This document shows, piece after piece, positions 10,401 through 19,470 of a stretch of DNA of 64,000 nucleotides. The translations under genes were made by a program, and so were the position numbers. Each line of letters begins with the position of its first letter. Within the stretch, counting starts at the first letter, position 1. The notes under the pieces are model-generated. The model was not told the DNA's origin and searched no databases. It worked only from the letters and a program-made list of their open reading frames with translations. Origin of the DNA: Nitzschia sp. pyKryTriq1 (Eukaryota; Bacillariophyta; Bacillariophyceae; Bacillariales; Bacillariaceae); assembly GCA_956465555.1 (NCBI GenBank), contig OY101118.1, positions 3,121,751 to 3,185,750 of the forward strand, read 5' to 3'.

Positions 10401-13400
10401 GCTTCTCCATCGACACCCGTCAGACGATACGTGACGACCATCGGAGGGAGCGCCGCCAAGGGCGTGTCTTCATTAATGGCGTTGCCATTGGCATCAATCG
10501 AGCCACCAGGACCAACCCCGGGGCCTCCCAGAGCACCGGAACTGCTAAAGATCATACTGAGTCCCGATCTGGATTGAAGAAGAGATCGGGCCACGCCGCG
10601 ACCACCTCCCAAGAAGGAGGAAAGGGCCGAACTGGCGGCCGAGGAGGCACCCGGGCCACCGCCGCCACCAGTCGATGTTTGAATCAAGTGTCGCTTCCAG
10701 ACGACTTGATGGACGACTCGAAGCTTTAGATCGACATCGATAATCTTGTTAGCCACCAACAATTCCAGCAATTCTGCCGAATCGGACATTTGCAAATCAT
10801 CGGCGATTTGTTGTCTCAAGTCACGGACAGTAGGTTCCGTATTGCCATCTTTTCGCAACATGTTGAGCGAGATGGGGTTCTTGGAGAGCGAGCCTCGGAA
10901 AAAGTCTTCTTGCGTAGGAGCGCGTCGAAGAAGAATCTTGGCATTCACGGGCTTCTTGGGCGGCTTGACAATGTTCAAGACACTGTGCATGAGATCATGT
11001 TCCGCTCGAATCGGGAGAGATGATGCCTGCTGCGTCTGCTGTTGCTGTTTTTGCTTTTGGAATCGAGCTAGCATGACGGGATGTTGAACGGCCAACACTT
11101 GCATACAGGCTCGTAGATACACCATTCTGCGTTCCGCCAATTGTTCCGCTTGATTTCCTTGGGCCGTAGCTCCTCCGGCAGAAACAAAAGAAGATCCAGC
11201 CATCGCGTCTTCCTGAGAATTCCTCCGTTCTTCTTCCTCGGCTTCCCTATTGTGCAAGTCCAACAAGCCTTGTCTAAAATCATCTTCATCTTCTTCGTCC
11301 TCTGGATGGTGACGCATCACGATATCATGTTCTCCATCCTCATCCTCGTCGTGATCGAATTCACAATCTTCGTCATCTTCACTGTTGCTATCAATCTCCT
11401 CATCGTCGTCGTCATCGTCCTCGTCTCCATTCTTGCCTTCGCCACCGGCACCGCCCTCGTGAGGATTGCGATGATTCGCTTCGCCACGAGCATCTTCGTC
11501 GACGTCGTCATCGTCCGCATGGTGAGGATTCTCGACGACTTCCACATCTTGTTCGTGGACATGTTCCTCGTCTTCGCGATGTTCTCCTTCTTCCACTTCA
11601 TTGTCCTCCTCATCATTGTCAGGGTCGTCATCGTCATCACCCTCATCATTGTCGTCGTCATCTTGGTGGTCTTCCTCATCATCATCCTCGTCTTCGTGAT
11701 CCGAATGATGATGATGATGTTCTTGTTCCGAATGTTCACGCTCCTCAGAATGATGAAGATGTCCTTCCACGTCCTCGTCGTCATCTTCATCATCGTCTGA
11801 ATGAACAATGATTACTTCATCATCATTATCGTCGTCGTCCTCGGCTAGATCATCCACATCCATGCGAGCAGCAGCATCTGCCACCGCCGCTGCCGCCGCA
11901 CTCCGTGATCTTTCTGCCGAAAAGGCACCACCACCAGCACCACCACGTCGTCGCGCAAACATGCGTGGTCGACCGCCTGCTGAACCAGCAGCAGAGTCGT
12001 TATTATTGTCATTAGTACTGTTTGTAGTGTTGGTGTTGGTGTTGGTGTTGGATCGACGAGCAAAGAGTTCCAAAGCTTGTTGGGCAGCCGCAGAAAGATC
12101 GCTGCTTCCAGTACCGCCAATTCCAGTACCACTAGGTCCATTGGGACCATAAATGGTGGAAAAAATGCGAGCGACGGCAGCGGCCGCCGCCGATCGATCG
12201 GTAGCAGCACCCGATGAAGATGCATTATTGGTAGAGGCGGAAGAAGGTCGTCCTGGATTATTGGTAATACTCGCATTGTTACCATTGTTGTTGCGATTCG
12301 GAGAAGTAGCTTCGACCAAGGCTTGCAAGGCTGCTGTGGTGGCATCCAAAGAAGCACTCAAAGAAGCAGTGGCAGCAGAGGAAGAGGGAGAGGACAAAGA
12401 CGAAGGTGGAAAGGTATCCCACAGTCTCGTAATAATAGGTCTCTTGTTACTACTACCACCACTACTACTACTACTACTCGTGGTAGTAATAGTAGCAGAT
12501 CGTAGTTTCGTAGGAACAGTATGTGGATCAATGAGATGTTTGAGGATATGCAGTACATCTTTTTGAGCAGGTACGGCCAGGGCATGTTTTTGTTGCTTCC
12601 AAACATGATGCGTGGCAATCAAACAGGCCAACGGTGAGAGAGTATTAGTATATGATGATGCATTTGTATTCTCTTTGGCAGCAACACTGGCTATGATACT
12701 GGCAGTAGCAGTAGCAGTGACAGTGACATTCTCTTCTTTCCACAATAAGGAATGCGCCTTGGCCAAGGAATCGGAATCCGTTCCCACCAGCAGCAAGTGA
12801 TGAAGTAAATCCACCAGTGCCGCCGACACGACACTTCCTCCACCAACAAGAGTGGAAGACGAGTCTTGGGGGGCACGTTTGACCAACGTCGAACAAATCC
12901 AAGAGAGACCCATGCGTTTGTGTCTCAAAAAGGCAAGGATCAGTGGTGTACTATTACTCGTGGTGGCGCTCACAGCAGCAGCAGCGTCCGTTGTCGTCGT
13001 CTTGGAGACTTTGGATGCTGGCGTTCCTGGGGTAATATCATCCTTCTCCTTCTCCTTCGCTTCTTCTTGTCCTTTTCCTTTGCCGTCGTCGTCTTCATTC
13101 GCAGGAGTAGTATTAGTAATAGACAAGAGCAGAATGTGTTTCATCAAGGCCACCAAGGAGACTGTCGTGACGTCCGCAGAAGTACTGCTTCCATGACCTT
13201 TATTCATCATATTCATTCTCAAATGATAATGCAAGACTTGTAGGACAGACCAAAGGGAATGTTGCTGGTTGAGCGGACATCCCATGGCCAGAATCCGGCA
13301 AGCGACTTGACGCTCCGGTCCGGACGGAGATTGCAAGCTTCGAAAGAGCCAATGCAAGTAGATGGGATGCTGATGCTGATGCTGCTGAGTATTTTTGTCG

Positions 13401-13825
13401 GTATTGGAGGGGGACGGAGGCTTGTCCATGGTCGCAGTATCTGTCCGACGTCGCTTTTTCGTTTTTCGACTGGTACTTTTCTTGCTGCTGGTGCTGCTAC
13501 TGCTGATGCTGCTGGCATTGTTAGTACTCGTACTACATGATGGGTGCCGCCGCCAACTTGTCTCGAGCCAGCGAGCAATCCGCAGGGCAGCATCAAAGGT
13601 TTGAAGCGCATCCTTGACAATCGCATCGGCCATGCCCGGTTTCTGAACCAATCCTTCCAAGAGAAACAAACTCCGGGGTCCTCGAATAGTGTGGGTTTGA
13701 TGCTGATTATGAGTATGCTGCTGAGTATTATGATGAGCGTGATGTGGACGCTGCTGAGTAATAGGACTGCTGCGTCCGCCAGCCTTTGCCGGCGACGGAG
13801 AGGAGTGCGGGTTTACCATGATCAT
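7403..13825 (-). CDS. UBR4: UBR4/BIG-type E3 ligase, free-standing C-terminal (catalytic) part, 2,140 aa
   Basis: This matches the C-terminal portion of the UBR4 (animals)/BIG (plants) ligase and nothing of its N-terminal portion. In order it has: a segment near DNA 13370 matching the armadillo-like stretch around YLHWLFRSLQSP; Ser/Ala/Asn-rich linkers; an acidic, His-rich stretch (DNA about 11300–11860); the conserved TQEDFFRG–ELLELLVANKIIDVDL–VVTYRLTGVDGEATED block (about 10370–10920); the KEIAMERRSKAL helix; then the hemiRING (DNA about 8430–8866) with C-A-V-C, H-F-S-C and V-N-C. After it come the WEGASLRNSR and F-L-L-L-R-M helices and the helical C-terminus. The hemiRING is the known E2-binding zinc fold of UBR4. 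ATG codons are at 13825 and 13819. The in-frame poly-Leu stretch upstream opens only with TTG and is taken as 5'UTR. The frame is uninterrupted for 6.4 kb. The UBR box and N-terminal part lie on the opposite strand at 24115–38682. Confidence 0.9.
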   Translation of the reverse strand: MIMVNPHSSPSPAKAGGRSSPITQQRPHHAHHNTQQHTHNQHQTHTIRGPRSLFLLEGLVQKPGMADAIVKDALQTFDAALRIARWLETSWRRHPSCSTSTNNASSISSSSTSSKKSTSRKTKKRRRTDTATMDKPPSPSNTDKNTQQHQHQHPIYLHWLFRSLQSPSGPERQVACRILAMGCPLNQQHSLWSVLQVLHYHLRMNMMNKGHGSSTSADVTTVSLVALMKHILLLSITNTTPANEDDDGKGKGQEEAKEKEKDDITPGTPASKVSKTTTTDAAAAVSATTSNSTPLILAFLRHKRMGLSWICSTLVKRAPQDSSSTLVGGGSVVSAALVDLLHHLLLVGTDSDSLAKAHSLLWKEENVTVTATATASIIASVAAKENTNASSYTNTLSPLACLIATHHVWKQQKHALAVPAQKDVLHILKHLIDPHTVPTKLRSATITTTSSSSSSGGSSNKRPIITRLWDTFPPSSLSSPSSSAATASLSASLDATTAALQALVEATSPNRNNNGNNASITNNPGRPSSASTNNASSSGAATDRSAAAAAVARIFSTIYGPNGPSGTGIGGTGSSDLSAAAQQALELFARRSNTNTNTNTTNSTNDNNNDSAAGSAGGRPRMFARRRGGAGGGAFSAERSRSAAAAAVADAAARMDVDDLAEDDDDNDDEVIIVHSDDDEDDDEDVEGHLHHSEEREHSEQEHHHHHSDHEDEDDDEEDHQDDDDNDEGDDDDDPDNDEEDNEVEEGEHREDEEHVHEQDVEVVENPHHADDDDVDEDARGEANHRNPHEGGAGGEGKNGDEDDDDDDEEIDSNSEDDEDCEFDHDEDEDGEHDIVMRHHPEDEEDEDDFRQGLLDLHNREAEEEERRNSQEDAMAGSSFVSAGGATAQGNQAEQLAERRMVYLRACMQVLAVQHPVMLARFQKQKQQQQTQQASSLPIRAEHDLMHSVLNIVKPPKKPVNAKILLRRAPTQEDFFRGSLSKNPISLNMLRKDGNTEPTVRDLRQQIADDLQMSDSAELLELLVANKIIDVDLKLRVVHQVVWKRHLIQTSTGGGGGPGASSAASSALSSFLGGGRGVARSLLQSRSGLSMIFSSSGALGGPGVGPGGSIDANGNAINEDTPLAALPPMVVTYRLTGVDGEATEDTVTTLEDPEAPSEMADPEQLEKIMEKEFGITRFVTEGRGVYCLLKSVERNINDTLRKIRRDDIGHGENLSRGHFKTSSPYPGLSLLSCCAKLASNRKLLLQSRAPTILLRLLLDVLHGLEDEGLSESNPTAKGLQELIEIMASDMVSSNGTAVKKDATTDEARADAEQDASTLRLLLSAIETSSLSRPLRNVIAKLLPYLTYGQSALSKELAMEFVRHVDLQRLGEYELECEDYSQVLMATFVHASSSLPANEVCHSLRTELIQCGYLDRVASFVMQNCPSEPPCWSSSLWVKGDQLTSKKKSQLEKQWRIYMQRSGLKPAFDMLIGLSKQHKATQSFVGTFKSSKQQSLIEVCHWIESTSDSTSARVTMKGLGLVAETLLDELASDGSPVATEVKDIRRKTRNRKKEIAMERRSKALVSMGPFGPNKAAAASSPNKTSDENNSSGVRGTAASLLAPVFGFFQNSEASSSQPPPSKRRKKDSSPKKEEEPPAKPAWMAEMEDMEDETGLTCAVCQEGRTLQPSELLGLYAYVKKVSVPLSQCGGRSCIDGTSLLTALPPSMPSSLSDSHAANEWYPAARAVAEELKDTARSSLSSLATSRRATYFTTTVSAGNAIHFSCHNRARQADRNHPKAPKSEWEGASLRNSRVNCNVILPLVSSRSSKVPLVAVDVALTEHQTAVSNLLGARPKSMLWNILHDVRFLLLRMAYGEPLNADCGGGSLVSNSQLVYHQLLMADMFEKDAQVDAPEMAQHARNLSAGFLAASAMTHADDYNKRNQSLLHRGMADSSAMACLTCILFHNTKDDYGAAAASTAGSEEDERPHPKRRWVVGRDYFLRGLLNCAGRRHALGVEGSGCTTSRNTAGAKRRRPGGFADWDIVDEDEMLELAGVVGGDGSSSASGSALLRSTATTATLSIEDFRDALRPMIVYFALMDQLSNDFVLSLDDLKVDEFANRLVEIIHDCQSCKSIHELLRKARVSLEEEEIIDELQKGMMAA
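11300..11860 (-). repeat. Acidic/His-rich low-complexity insert in UBR4 C-part
   Basis: About 190 residues are almost wholly Asp, Glu and His, encoded by imperfect GAC/GAT/GAA/CAT triplets. The stretch separates the armadillo-like start from the conserved catalytic-side block. I do not recall such an insert at this place in animal or plant family members. It may be a flexible linker or a histone/basic-protein contact. Confidence 0.7.
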
Positions 13826-14190
13826 GTACGGTACTCTAGTCAATGGATTTGCTATGAAAGTGACAGTTGGCAATGGCAATAGCAATAGCAATAGCAACAG
13901 CAACAGCAACAGGAACAACTCGCAGCAAGAATGGAAAAAAGGAATCAAGTGCTGCTGCCGCCGCCGCGTCTTCCTTCCTTGTTGCGGGTTTGTTCGTTTT
14001 ATTGCGGTGATTGGCTTGATGCGATTCTTTATGATGCTCCGGCCGGCTGTTCGCTCGTCGTCACGGTGCTTGGCCTGTAAATCCGTAGTAGACAGCAGTA
14101 CCAGCGTAGAATGCTACGTAAATTATGTACTGAATTTTTAACGACTCAAATGATCAACAAAAAGCTGCCTCTGGACCATCCATTTTCGCA
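13826..14190. other. Short intergenic; candidate inversion breakpoint zone
   Basis: This contains the presumed 5'UTR of the UBR4 C-part gene, with a CAA/CAG/CTA-type triplet run at about 13870–13917, and the 3' end of the next minus-strand gene. If UBR4 was split by an inversion, one breakpoint should lie here. I see no obvious repeat shared with the matching zone at 38683–38819. Confidence 0.35.
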
Positions 14191-15078
14191 TCAATCGCCG
14201 ACGCCATTGATCATGATCATCTTCTCCTGTCGCCTTGATTGCAAGGAAGCAAAAGGAGTACCTTTATTTCTTGCGTACCGGTAGTCATCCACAAGCTTCT
14301 CCATCGTCCTAGCTAAGAGGATGGGATTCACAGTGTACTCTAGCAGCAAGGGCAGCATCATTTCACGAACACTTTCGACAAGCACAGTGTGCATGTTCTT
14401 GGAGGATGATTCTGCTTGACTCTGCTCAGATGCTTTGGCGGGGAGGGCCGCGACGTTTGCTTCGGTTGCTGGGGAAATGTTGTTTGAAGTAGCCTTTTCT
14501 GGAGAGACTACTGCTGCAACACCAGTACTTATAGTAATTGCTTTGATGATGCGGTGCCGGAAGAGTGCCTGCCGACCTCTGAGCTGGGGGAATCTTGGAA
14601 CGGCCCGCCTGGCTTGTGGCTTTTCAGCCTTGCTGCCACGAGTCCCTAGTTTGATGAATGTTTCGCGGGGACCAAAATGGGAGACCTCAACTTCATCTTG
14701 CAACTGATGTTCTTTTAAGAAATTGTACCATTGCTCTTTCGAGCTCTCCATCCGGTCGCCCTTGCCTCCCTTGAGCTGAATAAGCCCCACGATTTGGAGG
14801 AAGTCGTTGTAGGCTTTGATCGTCAGGCCCAAAACAGAGAAAAGATATTCTCCTTCAGATATTGTCAACCCCAACCCCACTGTAGTATCCATGGATTTCT
14901 CTGGTGACTTGGATTGCTCAATGGGCGCCTTGATGGCATACCAATGAGCGTCCGCGTCGGCAGCAACACGAAGAAAGTCCACAAACGCAGCAATAATTAC
15001 AGAATTCCCACCCATTTCTGAGGGTGGGACAGGATTTGAGCCCCGTTGCGACCGGGTAGTCCTTCGAGGGGTCTCCAT
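14191..15078 (-). CDS. Hypothetical protein, 295 aa
   Basis: No recognised family. It opens with a basic METPRRTTRSQRG start, then a mixed globular-looking part to about residue 150, a basic patch (RGSKAEKPQARRAVPR), an Ala/Ser-rich linker, and a hydrophobic helix-forming end (MMLPLLLEYTVNPILL). A second minus-strand frame runs at 14918–15289 and overlaps the start. Its composition also looks protein-like, so an upstream exon or a different start is possible. It sits between the UBR4 C-part and the divergent nucleoporin gene. Confidence 0.5.
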   Translation of the reverse strand: METPRRTTRSQRGSNPVPPSEMGGNSVIIAAFVDFLRVAADADAHWYAIKAPIEQSKSPEKSMDTTVGLGLTISEGEYLFSVLGLTIKAYNDFLQIVGLIQLKGGKGDRMESSKEQWYNFLKEHQLQDEVEVSHFGPRETFIKLGTRGSKAEKPQARRAVPRFPQLRGRQALFRHRIIKAITISTGVAAVVSPEKATSNNISPATEANVAALPAKASEQSQAESSSKNMHTVLVESVREMMLPLLLEYTVNPILLARTMEKLVDDYRYARNKGTPFASLQSRRQEKMIMINGVGD

Positions 15079-15847
15079 TGAAGCTGCCGTTAAAAAGATT
15101 GTAATCCTCAGCTAGTGAGAAGTGGATGATATCTCTCACACTTGTCGTTGGCATGTGAGAGTTTTGTGTTATCAATGCAATGGATAGGCACGCAAAAGCG
15201 TTGATGGAAGGAAACTCGTGACTAGTTTTGAAGGAGTCCTTGATTCCGTGGAGAAGAAATCTTGTCCACGCGGAACTCGTTGGATGCACTCTCAGCTCGT
15301 GAATCAGTTTGTACCAGGGCTACTACGAGTTTTACATGTCCGATTCCCCAAGCACCGTGCGTGCGTGTGACAACGTCGCAACAACAACATCTAACGCGAT
15401 GATGGCGAGAATTCTGTTGCTGGCGTCGGTCCGTCTGTTCCCTGTCTCCGGGTCGCTTTCTCGGTTCTCTTTGCAGCTCCGCGCGCACATGCATTCACGA
15501 AAATACAGGTAGGGTAGCGGACCCAATCGACTTCTTTTTTATTTCAAATTCCGGGGATTTGCGATCGTGACCCAAACGAAGGACTATGAAAGCACTTTTC
15601 CTACGGCATTTTCTACGGCGGCCGCACACAGCACAACAACACCCCAAAACCCACAATGATGATGGAGCGGGGAGATGATGCAGGATCGGGGATCGGGCAT
15701 CGGGCATGTCCTCTTTCTTCCATCATCATCATCATCATCATCATCATTATCCTTGCTTGATGGTATTGTTTGATTGCAGTTCTTTGCTTCCCTCGACAAC
15801 AACAAACATCACCACTTACGAAGACAAAGCAAGAAGCAACAACAACC
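15079..15847. other. Divergent upstream region of the 14.2 kb gene and the nucleoporin gene
   Basis: It holds a CAT-triplet run (about 15720–15749) and short frames in both directions that I do not call. The nucleoporin's frame is open from 15770 with a TTG, but the first ATG is at 15848. Confidence 0.4.
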
Positions 15848-17515
15848 ATGGCATTCAACTTTGGTGGTGGCGGTGGTGCACCCGCTCCGGCGGCGGGGGG
15901 CTTTTCCTTTGGCGGTGGTGGTGGCGGAGCTCCTGCTCCGGCTGCAGCTGGAGGAGGCTTTTCGTTTGGAGCCGCGCCGGCAGGTGGAGCGGCTCCTGCT
16001 CCGGCGGGTGGGGGCGGCGGTGGATTATTCTCCTTTGGTGGCGGAGGAGGAGCTGCTCCTACTGCAGGTGCGGCTCCTACTTTTAGCTTTGGCGGTGCCG
16101 GTGCCGGTCCATCCTCCTCGACGGGGACGGACTACGCTTCCTCCTCGGAACCCGCACAAGCCGAACAAGGATCGGCCAAAAAAGCCAATAATGGAGGTGG
16201 CTTTTCGTTTGGCGGCGGCGGTGGTGGAGGTGGATCCGCAGCACCCGCTCCAGCTGCTAGTACTTCCAATCTCTTTGGAGGTGGTGCCGCCGCTGCGCCG
16301 GCGGATGGAAGTGCGGCTGCGGCACCCTCGTTCAACTTTGGAGGTGGAGGTGCCAGTACTTCGGCAGCGCCATCGTTCAACTTTGGAGGAAGTGCTGGGG
16401 ATGCTTCCAAGAAAGACGAAGGTGACAAACCATCCGCCGGTGGCTTTAGTCTAGGTGGCAGCAGCCCCGCTACATCAGCACCAGCATCTGGAGGCGGAGG
16501 CTTTGGTGGTTTTGGTGGTGCGCCCACTCCAGCACCTGCTCCCGGAGGAGCCGCCTCAACGACTACACCTGCGGCCGCAGGTGGCGGTGGTGGTGGCGGC
16601 TTTAGCTTTGGCGGAGGTGGAGGCGGAGCTGCCAAAGACGATGCTTCAGCTTCGGCACCGGCTCCTCCTCCTGCAGCTGGTGGTGGTGGCGGCTTCAGTT
16701 TTGGAGGTGGTGGTGGCGGCAGCACTCCTGCTCCTTCTGCTGCTGCCGGAGGTGGGTTTAGCTTTGGCGGTGGCAGTGGCGGTGGGTCCACTCCCGACAA
16801 CAAGGGAACGAATACCACGACGCCCGCGACTCCTTCGGGTCTTGGTACTCCCGGTGCTCCTCCGCCCGTGAATACTCCCAATACTCAAAACAAGACCAGC
16901 AGTGCTGCTACTCCAGCTCCAGCTGCTGCGGCCACACCCGAACCTCCTTCGATTCCGTATCAGACCATGACAGTCGAACAAATTCTCAATCAATTTCAGA
17001 AAGAATTAGAAGTCGATGCGATTGCGTTTTTGGAACAAGCCAAACGCGTTTGTGAATACGATGCGGTCGTCCGAGACAGTCAACGCGATCTGACTCATTT
17101 GACGAGTCAAACCCAACGTCTCTTGCTCGAACAACAGCAAGTCGAAACGACCTTGATCGGTATTGGCGCCTTTCAAGATCAACTCGAAGCGACGTTGAAT
17201 CAAGTCGAAACTCAAGTCGATCAATTGTTTACCAGTCAATCCCATTTGGCACCTCAAGATGCCGATATGCAACGGGAACAAGCCTATCAACGGGCTCGAT
17301 CGGTCGATGCGCAATTGGAAATCTTGGGAGAAACCTTGAGTCAAACACTCGCTCATCTCTCCAGTTCGAATACGTTGCGATACAGTATGGAACAAGAAAC
17401 GGCGAATTTGGTCAGTGTCTTGAATCAACATCAAGATTCGTTGGCCAAATTGGAAGGGTCGACGCGTCAAATGGAACTCGATGTCAAACAAGTGGGGCGT
17501 CTACTACAACAATAG
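15848..17515 (+). CDS. FG-repeat nucleoporin, Nup62/Nsp1 type, 555 aa
   Basis: This is a central-channel nuclear pore protein. Residues 1 to about 350 are Gly/Ala/Pro-rich with around a dozen F-x-F-G or F-G-G motifs (FSFGG, FNFGG, SFNFGG). They form the disordered barrier that binds transport receptors. After a Thr/Pro linker, residues from about 370 (PYQTMTVEQILNQFQKEL) to the end form the Nsp1_C-type coiled coil that assembles with Nup54/Nup58-like partners. The coil has many Gln residues and heptad spacing. The ATG at 15848 gives an immediate MAFNFGG start. The FG part uses GGT/GGC-rich DNA, unlike the coil. It converges on the FOXRED1-like gene with only 131 nt between the stop codons. 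Confidence 0.93.
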   Translation: MAFNFGGGGGAPAPAAGGFSFGGGGGGAPAPAAAGGGFSFGAAPAGGAAPAPAGGGGGGLFSFGGGGGAAPTAGAAPTFSFGGAGAGPSSSTGTDYASSSEPAQAEQGSAKKANNGGGFSFGGGGGGGGSAAPAPAASTSNLFGGGAAAAPADGSAAAAPSFNFGGGGASTSAAPSFNFGGSAGDASKKDEGDKPSAGGFSLGGSSPATSAPASGGGGFGGFGGAPTPAPAPGGAASTTTPAAAGGGGGGGFSFGGGGGGAAKDDASASAPAPPPAAGGGGGFSFGGGGGGSTPAPSAAAGGGFSFGGGSGGGSTPDNKGTNTTTPATPSGLGTPGAPPPVNTPNTQNKTSSAATPAPAAAATPEPPSIPYQTMTVEQILNQFQKELEVDAIAFLEQAKRVCEYDAVVRDSQRDLTHLTSQTQRLLLEQQQVETTLIGIGAFQDQLEATLNQVETQVDQLFTSQSHLAPQDADMQREQAYQRARSVDAQLEILGETLSQTLAHLSSSNTLRYSMEQETANLVSVLNQHQDSLAKLEGSTRQMELDVKQVGRLLQQ

Positions 17516-17646
17516 ATATACACCGGGTAGAGAACACGTGAAAGTAGTACGAGGGCAGCATGTACGTACGTAGACTTGTAAGCACAATTGATGATTGAAT
17601 TATAGGGTCTACTAATGGACTCGAGTAGAATCTAGACTCTACTCTA

Positions 17647-19470
17647 CTAGACAATCCCTCGTTCCACAACTGCTCCATTTTTGCTTTTACCAAGGATTCG
17701 ATCGTATCCAAAACAGGTCAAATCCAGCGTGACAAATTGTCCATATTCCAATCGTTCCGCGACGGCACGACCAGCCGCCATACTATGTTGCAATCCATGT
17801 CCCGAAAATCCATTCACCAACATGACATTGGGGATTTCGGGATGCACATCAATTATCGCATTTTGATCCAAGGTATTGTATTCATACAGACCGGCCCAAG
17901 AACTTTTGAGTTTGATATTGCCAAAGGCAGGAACACGATGATAGAGTGCGGGCCAAATAATGTCCTCCCACAAATGGTGATCGGCGGTGAGCACCAGTGG
18001 CGGCAGCGGCCCCCTCCTTTCTTTTTCTTCTTGTCGAGCATCAGGATCAAAACAATCATCATAATGATGATGATAATAATCGACATCTTGATCGGCGGGA
18101 GGAGATACACCACAAACAAAATGACCACTTCCCTTGGGTCCTTCCGAACGAAAATAGACTCCCGTCAATGGATCGATCGTCAAGGGAGCAATTTGAGGAA
18201 CAACAACGATGTTCGACGAGTCTTCTTCTTCTTCTTTTTCTCCCATTTGATGGTTCAAAGAGGAATCAGCACAATGAAAAAAGAACATGCTGCGCTTGCG
18301 AGGTCGGACGGGAAACGGGGATTGCAAGGAATGACCGTCTTCTTTCTTTCCCGCCAAGACATCGAGCAAATCGGCCGCATGAGCTCCTGCCGCATTCACG
18401 ACGTACCCACCATCCTTCTTTATTTGAATCCATTCCGTTTGTTTTGTTTTTAAATCCAATACTTGAACGTATTCAATAGAACCCGTATCGGGATTTCGCT
18501 TGGTATTGACAGGTGTCGCATGGCGATACACGACGCCCAAATCTTGAACATTCTTTTCTTTCCATGCCATGAGCAACGCCCAAGGATCAAACCATCCTTC
18601 TCCTCGCCTCCCAAACGATCCCAGTAATAAATCTTCGGTATTCAGCCACGGAAATTCAGCTTGCAATTGGTCTTGCGTCAATAAATCAATATGCGTTTGA
18701 CACTCCTCCTCCTCGGCGGCGGCGGCCAAAGCATTGGTTTGAATGTGATGATTCTCCTTTAATTCTTGAACGCCTCGTTCGTCCGCTGCCAAGAACAAAT
18801 ACCCATGTTCCACAAACTGCACATCTGGAATAGAAGTAGTATTAGCATTATTATTACAACTTCCTTTTTTGTTTTTGTGTTTGTTTTTGACTTGGAGCAA
18901 GTCGTGTGCTTGACGTAAAAAGTCTCTTCCATAGGCACTCATTTGTACATTTTCTTTCCAACTGAATTGTTGTCGAATCCCGGCCGCCGAAACGGTGGCC
19001 GATGCCGATTGATACGTCGGATCTCGTTCCAATACCCAAATGACACTCTTGTTGTTACTGTTGCTGTTGTTGTTACTGTTGTTGTTACTTTGTTGTTGTT
19101 GTTGGAGCAGTGCCAAATGATAGGCCGTAGAGGATCCCATGGGACCACCACCGACAATCAAGGTATCGACAACGGCGGATACTGTGGGTGATCTGCTGCT
19201 GCTGCTGCTACTACTCCTCCTGCTGCTACTACTCCTGCTGCTGGAACCCATCGAACTGGAATAACCCATCGAAGAGAAAAGTCGTCGATGACGATATTGT
19301 TGATGGGATAGTGATGGATTATGATTATTAATAATGATAATGGTACTTTGTCGCGTCCTCGCAATAAGATGATGATGATGACGACGAAAGGAACGACGAC
19401 AATGATGACCAGCAGCATCACGGAATGCTGCTGCTGCTGCTGCTGCTGCTCGAGCATGAGACATCATCAT
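17647..19470 (-). CDS. FOXRED1: FOXRED1-like FAD-dependent oxidoreductase, 607 aa
   Basis: A DAO-superfamily flavoprotein most like FOXRED1, a mitochondrial protein needed for assembly of respiratory complex I. The first ATG codons are at 19470–19464; the GTG further upstream is ignored. Residues 1–95 are rich in Arg, His, Ser and Ala and fit a mitochondrial presequence expanded by triplet runs. The FAD-binding Rossmann motif VGGGPMGSSTAYHL begins near residue 105, followed by VLERDPTY and the family marker AAGIRQQFS.KENVQMS. Near the C-terminus are SWAGLYEYNTLDQNAIIDVHP and the GFSGHGLQ signature, which closes the FAD site. The tail TLDLTCFGYDR also fits. Sarcosine or dimethylglycine oxidases are related, but the AGIRQQFS and NTLDQN blocks favour FOXRED1. 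Confidence 0.9.
   Translation of the reverse strand: MMMSHARAAAAAAAAFRDAAGHHCRRSFRRHHHHLIARTRQSTIIIINNHNPSLSHQQYRHRRLFSSMGYSSSMGSSSRSSSSRRSSSSSSSRSPTVSAVVDTLIVGGGPMGSSTAYHLALLQQQQQSNNNSNNNSNSNNKSVIWVLERDPTYQSASATVSAAGIRQQFSWKENVQMSAYGRDFLRQAHDLLQVKNKHKNKKGSCNNNANTTSIPDVQFVEHGYLFLAADERGVQELKENHHIQTNALAAAAEEEECQTHIDLLTQDQLQAEFPWLNTEDLLLGSFGRRGEGWFDPWALLMAWKEKNVQDLGVVYRHATPVNTKRNPDTGSIEYVQVLDLKTKQTEWIQIKKDGGYVVNAAGAHAADLLDVLAGKKEDGHSLQSPFPVRPRKRSMFFFHCADSSLNHQMGEKEEEEDSSNIVVVPQIAPLTIDPLTGVYFRSEGPKGSGHFVCGVSPPADQDVDYYHHHYDDCFDPDARQEEKERRGPLPPLVLTADHHLWEDIIWPALYHRVPAFGNIKLKSSWAGLYEYNTLDQNAIIDVHPEIPNVMLVNGFSGHGLQHSMAAGRAVAERLEYGQFVTLDLTCFGYDRILGKSKNGAVVERGIV

Noticed and set aside
11141-11800. 219-codon plus-strand frame made of Ile/Val/Phe, like a membrane protein
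   Set aside because: It is the complement of Asp/Glu/His triplets in the UBR4 C-part; not a real membrane protein.
7403-13825. The UBR4 C-part as a pseudogene or duplicated fragment
   Set aside because: The frame is open for 6.4 kb, the zinc ligands are in place, and the plus-strand gene lacks just this portion, so it is not a spare copy.
13826-13948. Poly-Leu N-terminal extension of the UBR4 C-part that looks like a signal peptide
   Set aside because: The frame there opens only with a TTG; the first ATG is at 13825. The Leu run comes from CAA/CAG-type triplets on the other strand and is more likely leader.
16132-16881. 249-codon Pro/Ala-rich minus-strand frame
   Set aside because: Antisense of the Gly/Ala-rich FG part of the nucleoporin; shadow of its biased codons.
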